Source: Lysobacterales bacterium (lineage in GTDB: Bacteria > Pseudomonadota > Gammaproteobacteria > Xanthomonadales > SZUA-36). From it: DNA of 22,358 bases. The stretch spans positions 1-22,358 of the forward strand of contig JAPHTE010000267.1 in the NCBI GenBank assembly GCA_026196445.1. Reading direction: 5' to 3'. Positions 15,108 through 22,133 of this stretch are shown in pieces. The notes below the pieces were generated by a model. The model saw only the letters and a program-made list of their open reading frames with translations. It had not been told where the DNA came from and did no database searches. The translations under genes and the position numbers were made by a program. Positions within the stretch are counted from its first letter, which is position 1. Each line of letters starts with the position of its first letter.

Positions 15108-16073
15108 CTACTCGCTGGTCGTCACGAAACCATCGAGTGCGTGTTCCTGCTTAAGCCGGCGTTTCAGTTCCACGGCCCTGTCGCGGTTAATTTCTGGCCC
15201 GACACGAACCTTGTAAGTAGTACCGGACGCTGATGTAACCTGCTCCGAGAAGGCTGCCAGGCCCGCCAGGCGCAAGTCCTTGACCAGCGCATCCGCATGT
15301 TCGGCATCACTGAAGCTGCCCACCTGCACGACCCAGCGCACCAGGGGATCGGATGGCGTCGTAACCGGGGCACTGTCTTCCGGGCGCAGGTCGAGCACCC
15401 GCGGAACCAACTCACTCAATTCCGGATCGGGATCATCCCGTAAGCCGGATACCACTGCGTCGGCATCCTCACGCCGGGTGTAAGGCCCCACGCGTACACG
15501 GTGCAACCGGCCCGCAGCCCGGTTGACCACGTCCATGACCACGGGCAGTTCCTGACCGCGCAGTCGTTGAGCCAATGCGTTAGCTCTTTTTTCAGTGCTG
15601 AAACTACCCACCTGGACGAGGTAACGCGGTGTTTCAGCGTCGTCACTGACAGGCGCCGGTACACTCGCGGACTCGTCACCGGCGCCAGCAAGCTTGATCC
15701 TGGCCACCGCGGGCGGATTCTCAACGCTGGCCTTCAGCTCCGCATTTTTCCGACCGGGTTCAGTGCTGGATTCGACAGCAGCAGCTGTTGTTTGAGTGGC
15801 AGTCTCGAGCGGCTCGCCAGCCTGCGTGGATTCTTTTCCTGTTCCGGTTAGCTGTTCGGGTGCGACGGATTCAACGTCAGGGCCGTTTGGTACTCCTACC
15901 GGGAACCGCCGGGTTTCGATGGACAACTCTTCCGGTCTTGGAGGTACCTCGATTTGCCTGGATTCCTGCTTGAGTGTTTCAGAGCGTCCGCTTAACAACA
16001 TGGGCAAAACAATGACTGCCAGGATGATCAAAACGATTGCGCCCACCAGTCTCTGCTTCAGTGCTTTATCCAT
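15108..16073 (-). CDS. dedD: SPOR-domain cell-division protein (DedD-like) with two SPOR domains
   Basis: This 321-residue bitopic protein has a short cytoplasmic start, one membrane helix (about 9-28), a long low-complexity periplasmic linker rich in T/E/P/S (about 30-149) and two tandem SPOR domains: RYLVQVGSFST (from ~150 to 215) and RWVVQVGSFSD (from ~246 to 311). Known: SPOR domains bind denuded septal peptidoglycan, and DedD supports constriction. E. coli DedD is 220 residues with one SPOR domain, so the second copy and the long linker are departures. The position between folC and cvpA is the canonical one. CAGG precedes ATG 16073. Confidence 0.92.
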   Translation of the reverse strand: MDKALKQRLVGAIVLIILAVIVLPMLLSGRSETLKQESRQIEVPPRPEELSIETRRFPVGVPNGPDVESVAPEQLTGTGKESTQAGEPLETATQTTAAAVESSTEPGRKNAELKASVENPPAVARIKLAGAGDESASVPAPVSDDAETPRYLVQVGSFSTEKRANALAQRLRGQELPVVMDVVNRAAGRLHRVRVGPYTRREDADAVVSGLRDDPDPELSELVPRVLDLRPEDSAPVTTPSDPLVRWVVQVGSFSDAEHADALVKDLRLAGLAAFSEQVTSASGTTYKVRVGPEINRDRAVELKRRLKQEHALDGFVTTSE

Positions 16074-16116
16074 TTGACCTGTCTCGAGGGATTTTCGGGA
16101 GTTGTTGCATGTGATT

Positions 16117-17400
16117 TTAGCAGTTACTTACAAAGTGTGCTGTCCCATGATCCCGGATCCAGTTCGATGCGGCGGCAACTGTCAGAAATGAACCAAATAC
16201 CAGGATCCGGTCGAACCCACCCGCTGCTACGGCGGCTTGCATGGCGTCTTCCATACTGACGGCAGATTCTACATCCGCGTCCGGTAAAACCTTTTCGATG
16301 CGTTTTGCCAGGGCAGCGCCCGTCTGGCCGCGTCCACCCGGCAGCCCTGCACATATCCAGCGCTGGCAGACCCCGTGCAGGGCCCTGGCCACGTCCTCGG
16401 CCGGCTTGTCAACCAACATCGCCAGTACACACAACGTGTTAACCTCCTGGCATGCAAGATAGGCGGCGACGGCTTTGGCGGCCAGCCCGTTGTGCCCCAC
16501 GTCCAGCAGTATCTCAGGTGATGAACCGACTCTCTGTAAACGGCCGGGTACACGGACTGTTCGTATCGCTTGACCTATGGCCCTGGGCCTGGAGAAACAA
16601 TCCGGGTACAGCATGGAAAATGCACACAGGGCAGCCGCCAGGTTATCGCGCTGATATTTACCGGGCATCAATGGCGCTGGAACGGATACCGACTTCTCCC
16701 CGCAATTGAAGCGCAGTTCTGCGTTGTCGGATGGGTCATCGTCCAAATCAAAATCCTCACCACGCCGGTACAGCGGTGCGTCGAGTCGCATCGCGGCCTG
16801 TAACACGGGTAAGGGTGGCTGTCGTTCGCTGCATACCACCGGCGCGCCGGTACGGATGATACCGGCCTTCTCCTTCGCAATGGAGTCCAGGTCGGGGCCC
16901 AGGTACTCCTGGTGGTCCAGTCCGATGGGCGTGATGACTGCACAATCCGCGTCCACCAGGTTCACCGTATCGAGACGACCGCCCAGGCCGACTTCCAGTA
17001 CCGCGCAATCCAGCGCTGCCTGCTGCAGGATCAACAAGCCCGCCAGGGTGGTAAATTCAAAATAGGTCAGCGAGACGTCTTCACGCGCGGCTTCCACCTG
17101 TCCGAAGGCACGTACCAATGTTTCATCGTCGACCACCTCACCCATGATGCAAATGCGTTCATTGAAACGGAATATATGCGGTGAGGTGTAGGTGCCATGG
17201 CGCAAACCCATGGCGCCGCACAACGCAGACAGGTAGGCCACGGTCGAACCCTTGCCATTGGTACCTGCAACGGTAAAGACCTTGTGCGCGGGTCGCGGAG
17301 CGCCGAGACGCATATATACGTCCGCGCAACGTTCCAAGCCAAGCTCGATAGACACGGGATGGCGTGTTTCGAGCAAAGCCAGCCACGCCTCGAGTTTCAT
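16117..17400 (-). CDS. folC: Bifunctional dihydrofolate synthase / folylpolyglutamate synthase
   Basis: This 427-residue protein is of usual length. The P-loop TVAGTNGKGSTVAYL (about 44-57) is the FolC form of the Mur-ligase ATP site. GLDHQEYLGPDLDSIAKEKAGI is the second family signature, with the Lys expected near the carbamylated position. The C-terminal Rossmann domain contains LLDVGHNGLAAKAV. It adds glutamate to dihydropteroate and extends the polyglutamate tail of folates in the cytosol. It lies 30 bp after accD and 43 bp before dedD, the conserved order. AGGACTCAAA-ATG sets the start. Confidence 0.96.
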   Translation of the reverse strand: MKLEAWLALLETRHPVSIELGLERCADVYMRLGAPRPAHKVFTVAGTNGKGSTVAYLSALCGAMGLRHGTYTSPHIFRFNERICIMGEVVDDETLVRAFGQVEAAREDVSLTYFEFTTLAGLLILQQAALDCAVLEVGLGGRLDTVNLVDADCAVITPIGLDHQEYLGPDLDSIAKEKAGIIRTGAPVVCSERQPPLPVLQAAMRLDAPLYRRGEDFDLDDDPSDNAELRFNCGEKSVSVPAPLMPGKYQRDNLAAALCAFSMLYPDCFSRPRAIGQAIRTVRVPGRLQRVGSSPEILLDVGHNGLAAKAVAAYLACQEVNTLCVLAMLVDKPAEDVARALHGVCQRWICAGLPGGRGQTGAALAKRIEKVLPDADVESAVSMEDAMQAAVAAGGFDRILVFGSFLTVAAASNWIRDHGTAHFVSNC

Positions 17401-17430
17401 TTTGAGTCCTGGTTCAAGGCCAGCTTGAAA

Positions 17431-18321
17431 TCAATTCTCCAGCAGCTCGCCACTGACCGGTTTCGGCATGCTGCCGGAGGTCAGTAATGCCAGGATGCCG
17501 GCCAGCTCATCACGCATATTGCGGCGATCCATAATGATGTCCACGGCGCCTTTTTGCAGCAGGAACTCGCTACGCTGGAATCCCTCGGGAAGTGTTTCAC
17601 GCACCGTCTGCTCTATGACCCTGGGCCCCGCAAACCCGATCTGCGCCAATGGTTCGGCAACATTGATGTCACCCAGCATACCCAGGCTGGCGGAAACGCC
17701 ACCGGTGGTCGGATGTGTCAGCACCGATATGAACGGAATGCCTTTTTCACTGAGCCTGGCCAGCACCACGGAGGTCTTGGCCATTTGCATCAGTGACAAA
17801 ACACCCTCCTGCATACGGGCACCGCCCGAGGCTGAAAAACACACCAGTGGCGCACTCAGACGTAAAGCCTCCTGTCCCGCACGGGCGAATTTCTCGCCCA
17901 CCACGGAGCCCATCGAACCACCCATGAAGCCGAACTCGAAGGCGCAAGCCACGATATCCGCACCCTTGAGTTGTCCAGCCAGGGCAATCAAAGCCTCTTT
18001 TTCGCCGGTTTTCTTTTGCGCCGCAGCGATGCGGTCCTTGTATTTCTTGCTGTCCTTGAAACGCAATGCATCCACGGACTCCATGTTAGCAGCGATTTCA
18101 CGTTTCTCACCCGGGTCCAGGAACTGCTCAAGGCGTACCCGTGCCGGGATACGCATGTGGTGGCCGCACTTGGGGCATACCTGGAGGTTTCTTTCCAGTT
18201 CCGGGCGGTACAGAACCGCCGTGCACACCGTGCACTTGGTCCACAGGCCTTCCGGCACGTTACGCTTGTTACCGCCTTCGGTGCGGATTTTTGAAGGTCT
18301 TAACTTTTTAAACCAACTCAT
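17431..18321 (-). CDS. accD: Acetyl-CoA carboxylase carboxyltransferase subunit beta
   Basis: This 296-residue protein (E. coli 304) has the N-terminal zinc ribbon C30-x2-C33 and C49-x2-C52, then the crotonase-like carboxyltransferase fold with the conserved SASGGARMQEG, GGVSASLGMLGD and GFAGPRVIEQT segments. With AccA it transfers the carboxyl group from biotin to acetyl-CoA, the committed step of fatty acid synthesis. The zinc ribbon of E. coli AccD also binds its own mRNA. The start is ATG 18321 (MSWFKKLRPS, the family start). Its ribosome-binding region lies entirely inside an inverted repeat of the upstream palindromic element; the only Shine-Dalgarno-like bases are CAGG, 7 nt before the ATG. 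Confidence 0.97.
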   Translation of the reverse strand: MSWFKKLRPSKIRTEGGNKRNVPEGLWTKCTVCTAVLYRPELERNLQVCPKCGHHMRIPARVRLEQFLDPGEKREIAANMESVDALRFKDSKKYKDRIAAAQKKTGEKEALIALAGQLKGADIVACAFEFGFMGGSMGSVVGEKFARAGQEALRLSAPLVCFSASGGARMQEGVLSLMQMAKTSVVLARLSEKGIPFISVLTHPTTGGVSASLGMLGDINVAEPLAQIGFAGPRVIEQTVRETLPEGFQRSEFLLQKGAVDIIMDRRNMRDELAGILALLTSGSMPKPVSGELLEN

Positions 18322-18361
18322 ATAAGGGCCTGTAAACAGTATCTGGAACGGTGTCGCCGGA

Positions 18362-18451
18362 AGTCATTTTTATTGCAGATCAAGGCTTGCCGAGTGCAGT
18401 TTAGCACCGCTAATTGAGCGAGGCATAACGCAGATCTGCGGGAAAATGACT
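18362..18451. repeat. Branched stem structure inside the element
   Basis: AGTCATTTT...GCAGATC (18362-18381) is the reverse complement of GATCTGC...AAAATGACT (18433-18451), allowing for 4 versus 3 unpaired bases inside. The enclosed segment folds further: TGCC (18388-18391) with GGCA (18422-18425), around GTGC-AGTTTA-GCAC (18394-18407) and CGCT-AATTG-AGCG (18408-18420). The result is a three-way-junction-like RNA or cruciform. Confidence 0.6.
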
Positions 18452-18516
18452 CCGTTCCTTTGGATTGCGCCCCAAACGGGGCCATGTTGTGTTGCTCGTC
18501 GTTCATTTGGATTCAC
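18370..18516 (-). CDS. 48-codon ORF within the element, probably not a gene
   Basis: A GTG at 18516 has AGGAG 9 nt upstream, the best Shine-Dalgarno in the element, and opens a 48-codon frame (begins VNPNERRATQHGPVWGAIQ) ending at TAA 18370. I recognise no domain. The frame runs through both arms of an internal inverted repeat, so its content is dictated by DNA palindromes, which argues against a real protein. Confidence 0.12.
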   Translation of the reverse strand: MNPNERRATQHGPVWGAIQRNGVIFPQICVMPRSISGAKLHSASLDLQ

Positions 18517-18554
18517 CAAACTTTTCTCCTCGCGCCTTACCTGGCCCCGTTTGG
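18472..18554. repeat. 13-bp inverted repeat with nested hairpin inside the element
   Basis: CCAAACGGGGCCA (18472-18484) and TGGCCCCGTTTGG (18542-18554) are exact reverse complements. The 57-bp loop contains TTTGG-ATTCA-CCAAA (18506-18520). Confidence 0.7.
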
Positions 18555-18580
18555 AGTAACAACGACGCCTTTCAGATACT

Positions 18581-18606
18581 GTTTACAGGCCCTGAGGCCT
18601 GTAAAC
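18581..18606. repeat. 11-bp perfect hairpin at the trpA-proximal end of the element
   Basis: GTTTACAGGCC (18581-18591), a CTGA loop and GGCCTGTAAAC (18596-18606) form a perfect hairpin starting 7 bp after the trpA stop. The left arm is part of the element's terminal repeat; the right arm is a third copy, in direct orientation with the accD-proximal terminus (18326-18336). On the minus strand it is followed by TATCTG, not a U-tract, so it is unlikely to be a strong intrinsic terminator. Confidence 0.8.
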
Positions 18607-18612
18607 GGTTGC

Positions 18613-19425
18613 TCAGCGCGCCATATTGTCCATTGACTCGCGCACCGGCGCAACAAAAGCCCGCGCCTCGGCGCAGGCTTCCGCGCTTGAAGAAGATTCT
18701 GCCAGTACCTCTACCAGTGCGCTGCCGATGACCACGGCATCGGCGAATTGCGCAACGGTGGAAGCCATCTCGGCTGTCTTGATGCCAAATCCAACCGCGA
18801 CCGGTAAAGCGCTGAATTCCCTGATCTGATCAATCGGGCCCTGTAGTTCGGCCGTGTCCAGTTGGCCGGCACCGGTGATCCCCTTCAGGGACACGTAGTA
18901 GATAAAACCACTGGCGTGCCTTGCAAGGTACGCAAGGCGTTCCCGTGTCGTGGTCGGCGCAACCAGGCATACACCATCGATAGACGCATCATCCATGGCT
19001 GCACCAAGGTCGTCGCGTTCTTCCGGCGGGCAATCGACCAGCAACAAACCATCCACACCGGCAGCTTTTGCCGCAGCCGGAAACTCCTGGCGGCCAAAGC
19101 GTTCGAGGGGGTTCATATAACCCATCAGCACGACCGGCGTATGCTCATCGTCGCGGCGAAATTCCGCCACCATGTCCAACACCGTGTTGAGGGTCACACC
19201 ATTTTCGATGGCCCTTTCGCTGGCCGTTTGAATGACCGGGCCATCCGCCATCGGATCCGAGAACGGCACACCCAATTCGAGCAGGTCGGCGCCGGCCTCA
19301 ACCAGCGCGTGCATGATGTCGACCGTCCACTCCGGCTTGGGATCACCGGCGGTGATGAACGGTATCAGCACCTTGCGCCCACTGCTACTGGCAGTTTCGA
19401 AACAGGCCTTGATCCTGCGGTTCAT
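18613..19425 (-). CDS. trpA: Tryptophan synthase alpha subunit
   Basis: This 270-residue TIM-barrel protein (E. coli 268) has catalytic E50 and D61 in LLELGVPFSDPMADGPVIQ and the phosphate-binding segment VAVGFGIKTAEM near residue 210. It cleaves indole-3-glycerol phosphate to indole, which is channelled to TrpB. The start ATG 19425 overlaps the trpB stop by 4 bp, as expected for subunits made in equal amounts. The C-terminal MDNMAR lies only 7 bp from the repeat of the palindromic element, so the insertion spared the gene but removed any original spacer before accD. Confidence 0.97.
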   Translation of the reverse strand: MNRRIKACFETASSSGRKVLIPFITAGDPKPEWTVDIMHALVEAGADLLELGVPFSDPMADGPVIQTASERAIENGVTLNTVLDMVAEFRRDDEHTPVVLMGYMNPLERFGRQEFPAAAKAAGVDGLLLVDCPPEERDDLGAAMDDASIDGVCLVAPTTTRERLAYLARHASGFIYYVSLKGITGAGQLDTAELQGPIDQIREFSALPVAVGFGIKTAEMASTVAQFADAVVIGSALVEVLAESSSSAEACAEARAFVAPVRESMDNMAR

Positions 19426-20627
19426 AAGCTCAACCCTTCCAGTTCAGCGACCGTTTGCACGTCCTTGTCGCCACGGCCAGACAAGTTGATCAAAACACTC
19501 TGGTCCGGGCGCATATCTGATGCCAGCTTGAAACCGTAGGCCAGCGCATGGGCACTTTCCAGTGCCGGCATGATGCCCTCGAGACGGGTTAACTGGTGAA
19601 AAGCCCCCAAGGCTTCCTCGTCGGTTGCGCTGACGTACTCGGCACGGCCCTGCTCTTTCAGCCAGGCGTGCTCCGGGCCGACCCCTGGGTAGTCAAGTCC
19701 GGCGGAAACCGAATGGGTGTGCCGGATCTGGCCCGCATCATCATCCAGCAAATAGGTGCGGCAACCATGTAATACACCCGGCCGGCCCGCACACAGAGAA
19801 GCAGCGTGCTCGCCGCCGGCGAGCCCACGGCCAGCAGCTTCGACACCGTACATTTTTACGTCGACGTCGTCCAGGAACGGGTGAAACAACCCCATGGCGT
19901 TAGAGCCGCCACCCACACAGGCGACCAGCGCGTCCGGCAATTCACCATGCAGTTCCAGCATTTGGCGGCGCGCTTCGCGGCCGACCACAGCGTTGAAGTC
20001 CCGCACCATTTCCGGGTAGGGGTGCGGACCGGCCACCGTGCCGATGATGTAGAAGGTATCGTCCACGTTGGTCACCCAGTCGCGCATAGCCTCGTTGAGC
20101 GCGTCCTTGAGTGTGGCGGAACCCGACGTAACACTGCATACCTCGGCGCCCAGCAAACGCATCCTGAACACGTTGATGGCCTGGCGGTGGATGTCTACTT
20201 CGCCCATGTACACGCGACAGGACTGGTCCAGGCGTGCAGCCACCGTCGCCGACGCCACGCCGTGTTGCCCGGCGCCGGTTTCTGCGATCACGCGCTTTTT
20301 CCCCATGTGACGGGCCAGCAGACCCTGGCCGACGGTATTGTTGATCTTGTGTGCGCCAGTGTGGTTCAGGTCTTCCCGTTTGAGGAATATCCTGGCGCCG
20401 CCGGCCGCTGCCGTGTACCGCTGCGCATAGTAGACCGGTGACGGACGTCCCACGTAAAAGGCCAGGTCTTCGTCCATTTTGCGGATGAATTCCTCGTCTT
20501 TACGCCAGCGTCCATAGGCCTCGCGTAATTCATCCAGTGCATGCATCAGCGTCTCGGAGACGAACTGCCCGCCAAAGGTTCCGAAGTGGCCGCGCCCATC
20601 GGGTCCGGCCTGGTATGCGTCATTCAT
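19422..20627 (-). CDS. trpB: Tryptophan synthase beta subunit
   Basis: This 401-residue PLP enzyme (E. coli 397) has a Schiff-base lysine K94 in LNHTGAHKINN and the phosphate loop CVGGGSNAMG. GRPSPVYYAQR and the C-terminal LINLSGRGDKD are also diagnostic of the TrpB1 type that partners TrpA. It condenses indole with serine to tryptophan. It starts at ATG 20627, 8 bp inside the end of trpF, and overlaps trpA by 4 bp, so trpF-trpB-trpA form one coupled unit. In Pseudomonas aeruginosa trpBA lie elsewhere, next to trpI; here they are inserted between trpF and accD. Confidence 0.97.
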   Translation of the reverse strand: MNDAYQAGPDGRGHFGTFGGQFVSETLMHALDELREAYGRWRKDEEFIRKMDEDLAFYVGRPSPVYYAQRYTAAAGGARIFLKREDLNHTGAHKINNTVGQGLLARHMGKKRVIAETGAGQHGVASATVAARLDQSCRVYMGEVDIHRQAINVFRMRLLGAEVCSVTSGSATLKDALNEAMRDWVTNVDDTFYIIGTVAGPHPYPEMVRDFNAVVGREARRQMLELHGELPDALVACVGGGSNAMGLFHPFLDDVDVKMYGVEAAGRGLAGGEHAASLCAGRPGVLHGCRTYLLDDDAGQIRHTHSVSAGLDYPGVGPEHAWLKEQGRAEYVSATDEEALGAFHQLTRLEGIMPALESAHALAYGFKLASDMRPDQSVLINLSGRGDKDVQTVAELEGLSL

Positions 20628-21267
20628 TTATTTCACTACCTGCTATAAGTTTGTCGGCCGCCCTGGCCGCCTCGATAAATTCAGATATCTTACCGCTGTC
20701 CTTGACACCCGGTGCAGACTCCACGCCACTGGATACATCCACGGCATAGGGCTGTACGGTCTTTATGGCCTCGGCCACGTTGGCCGCATTCAGACCGCCC
20801 GCCAGCCACAACGGCTTCGCCGCAGAACGTACCAGCGACCAATCGAACACCCGGCCGCTGCCGCCGCGTTGTCCCGCCTGGTGACTGTCGAGCAACAGAC
20901 CCATGGCTCCGGCGTAATTCCCTTCGGCACGCTCGAGTGAATATTCGTCTTCCATTGCCACCGCTTTCAACCACGGCAAAGCGAACACGCTGCATTGCGC
21001 CCCGGTCTCGCGTCCATGAAACTGCAACACGTCGAGCGGCACCCTGGCAAGCACCCGTTCAATTTCGGCTTGCTCCTGGTCGAGGAACAACCCGACCCGC
21101 AAGACACCCGCCGGTACCCCAGCCGCTAACCGCGCTGCTTCCTCCACGCTGACCTGGCGCGGACTCCGCGCGAACACAAAACCAATCGCGTCAGCACCAC
21201 GGCTGACCGCGAACTGTACATCCTCGCTACGTGTCAAGCCACAGATTTTAATCCGGGTGCGGTGCAT
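20620..21267 (-). CDS. trpF: Phosphoribosylanthranilate isomerase
   Basis: This is a 215-residue monofunctional TrpF. RIKICGLTRSEDV holds the catalytic Cys (C9 from the chosen start), and VDVSSGVES holds the catalytic Asp and phosphate-binding residues. It performs the Amadori rearrangement of phosphoribosylanthranilate in tryptophan synthesis. I place the start at ATG 21267; a TTG immediately upstream would add one residue. The ATG shares a base with the truA stop (TGATG), so translation is coupled to truA, and no room exists for a trp attenuator. Unlike E. coli it is not fused to TrpC. Confidence 0.96.
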   Translation of the reverse strand: MHRTRIKICGLTRSEDVQFAVSRGADAIGFVFARSPRQVSVEEAARLAAGVPAGVLRVGLFLDQEQAEIERVLARVPLDVLQFHGRETGAQCSVFALPWLKAVAMEDEYSLERAEGNYAGAMGLLLDSHQAGQRGGSGRVFDWSLVRSAAKPLWLAGGLNAANVAEAIKTVQPYAVDVSSGVESAPGVKDSGKISEFIEAARAADKLIAGSEINE

Positions 21268-22055
21268 CAATCTGTCGGGGCTCCCGGAAAAGACGGGGCT
21301 GTCTCCGGCAGGCCAAAGCCGGGATCATAACGCACGTTCATGAAATAAAGTCCCTGTGATTCAGCCGTGACGCCTGCCAGTTTGCGATCTTTACTGGCAA
21401 AAACTTCGGCAAACCATTCTATGGACTGCTCGCCACTGCCCACCGCCAACAGGCTACCGGCGATATTCCGCACCATGTGGTAGAGGAAGGCATTGGCGCT
21501 GATGTCCAGGTCGACGATTTCACCCGTGCGGATCACGCTGATTGAAGTCACTTCCCGGATCGCATGTTGCGCTGAGCAACCCGCCGAACGAAATGCGCTG
21601 AAATCATGTTTACCCAGCAAAAGTTGGGCCGCGCGGTGCATGCGTTGTGTATCGAGCGGCTGACGACACCAGGCGTAATGCATGGCTCCAATGGCCGGCC
21701 GCACCCAGCGGTTCATGACGCGGTAGCGGTAAGTCCTGGAATAGGCACCGAAACGCGCATGAAAGCTGTCGTCCACACGGCGCACCCACAATACCCGGAT
21801 GCTGTCGGGCAAATTTGAATTGATTCCGAGTATCCATTGGCGGTCAGTGCGCCTGGAGTCGCTATCAAAATGCGCGACCTGGCCATGGGCGTGGACACCG
21901 GTATCCGTGCGGCCGGCCGCGATGACGGTAACAGGGTGGTTGGCAACCCCGCTGACGGCCTGCTCTACGGCCTGCTGTACCGACGGGGCGTGATCCTGTC
22001 GCTGCCAGCCGAAAAAGCCGCTGCCATCGTACTCGATACCAAATGCGTAACGCAT
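21267..22055 (-). CDS. truA: tRNA pseudouridine(38-40) synthase
   Basis: This 262-residue protein (E. coli 270) carries the catalytic Asp D51 in the family motif AAGRTDTGVHAHGQVAHF. Other conserved segments are FGIEYDGSGFFGWQRQ at the start, YRYRVMNR, and FLYHMVRNIAGSLLAVG. It makes pseudouridine at positions 38-40 of the tRNA anticodon arm. It starts at ATG 22055, 78 bp after fimV. That gap contains the palindrome CCGCGCGCGG but no clear promoter or terminator. truA sits between fimV and trpF in Pseudomonas as well. Confidence 0.97.
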   Translation of the reverse strand: MRYAFGIEYDGSGFFGWQRQDHAPSVQQAVEQAVSGVANHPVTVIAAGRTDTGVHAHGQVAHFDSDSRRTDRQWILGINSNLPDSIRVLWVRRVDDSFHARFGAYSRTYRYRVMNRWVRPAIGAMHYAWCRQPLDTQRMHRAAQLLLGKHDFSAFRSAGCSAQHAIREVTSISVIRTGEIVDLDISANAFLYHMVRNIAGSLLAVGSGEQSIEWFAEVFASKDRKLAGVTAESQGLYFMNVRYDPGFGLPETAPSFPGAPTD

Positions 22056-22133
22056 GCTAACAGACCACGTGAAGACCGGTGCCGGCTACTGCCGCGCGCG
22101 GGAGTACAGTCGATATGCTGGACCCGGCATCCG

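Larger units (their letters stand above)
18325..18593. mobile_element. MITE-like palindromic element between trpA and accD
   Basis: This ~269-bp non-coding unit is bounded by perfect 21-bp inverted repeats, 18325-18345 (starts AGGGCCTGTAAAC) and 18573-18593. The similarity continues imperfectly for about 14 bp further inward. Inside are two further inverted repeats (18362-18381 with 18433-18451; 18472-18484 with 18542-18554) and small hairpins. Terminal repeats, size and lack of a convincing gene fit a MITE or another non-autonomous element. No target-site duplication is visible at the ends, so it may be old or rearranged. The position inside an otherwise tightly packed biosynthetic cluster favours an insertion. 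Whether other copies exist in the genome cannot be tested from this window. Confidence 0.6.

Noticed and set aside
18318..18506. 62-codon minus-strand frame inside the palindromic element
   Set aside because: It ends inside accD, crosses several palindromes and its ATG is 19 nt from the nearest Shine-Dalgarno.
18581..18606. Intrinsic terminator after trpA
   Set aside because: The 11-bp hairpin is strong but is followed by TATCTG rather than a U-run in the direction of trpA.
18322..18612. Integron attC site
   Set aside because: Strong inverted repeats suggested it, but the RYYYAAC/GTTRRRY core boxes are not present in the right places.
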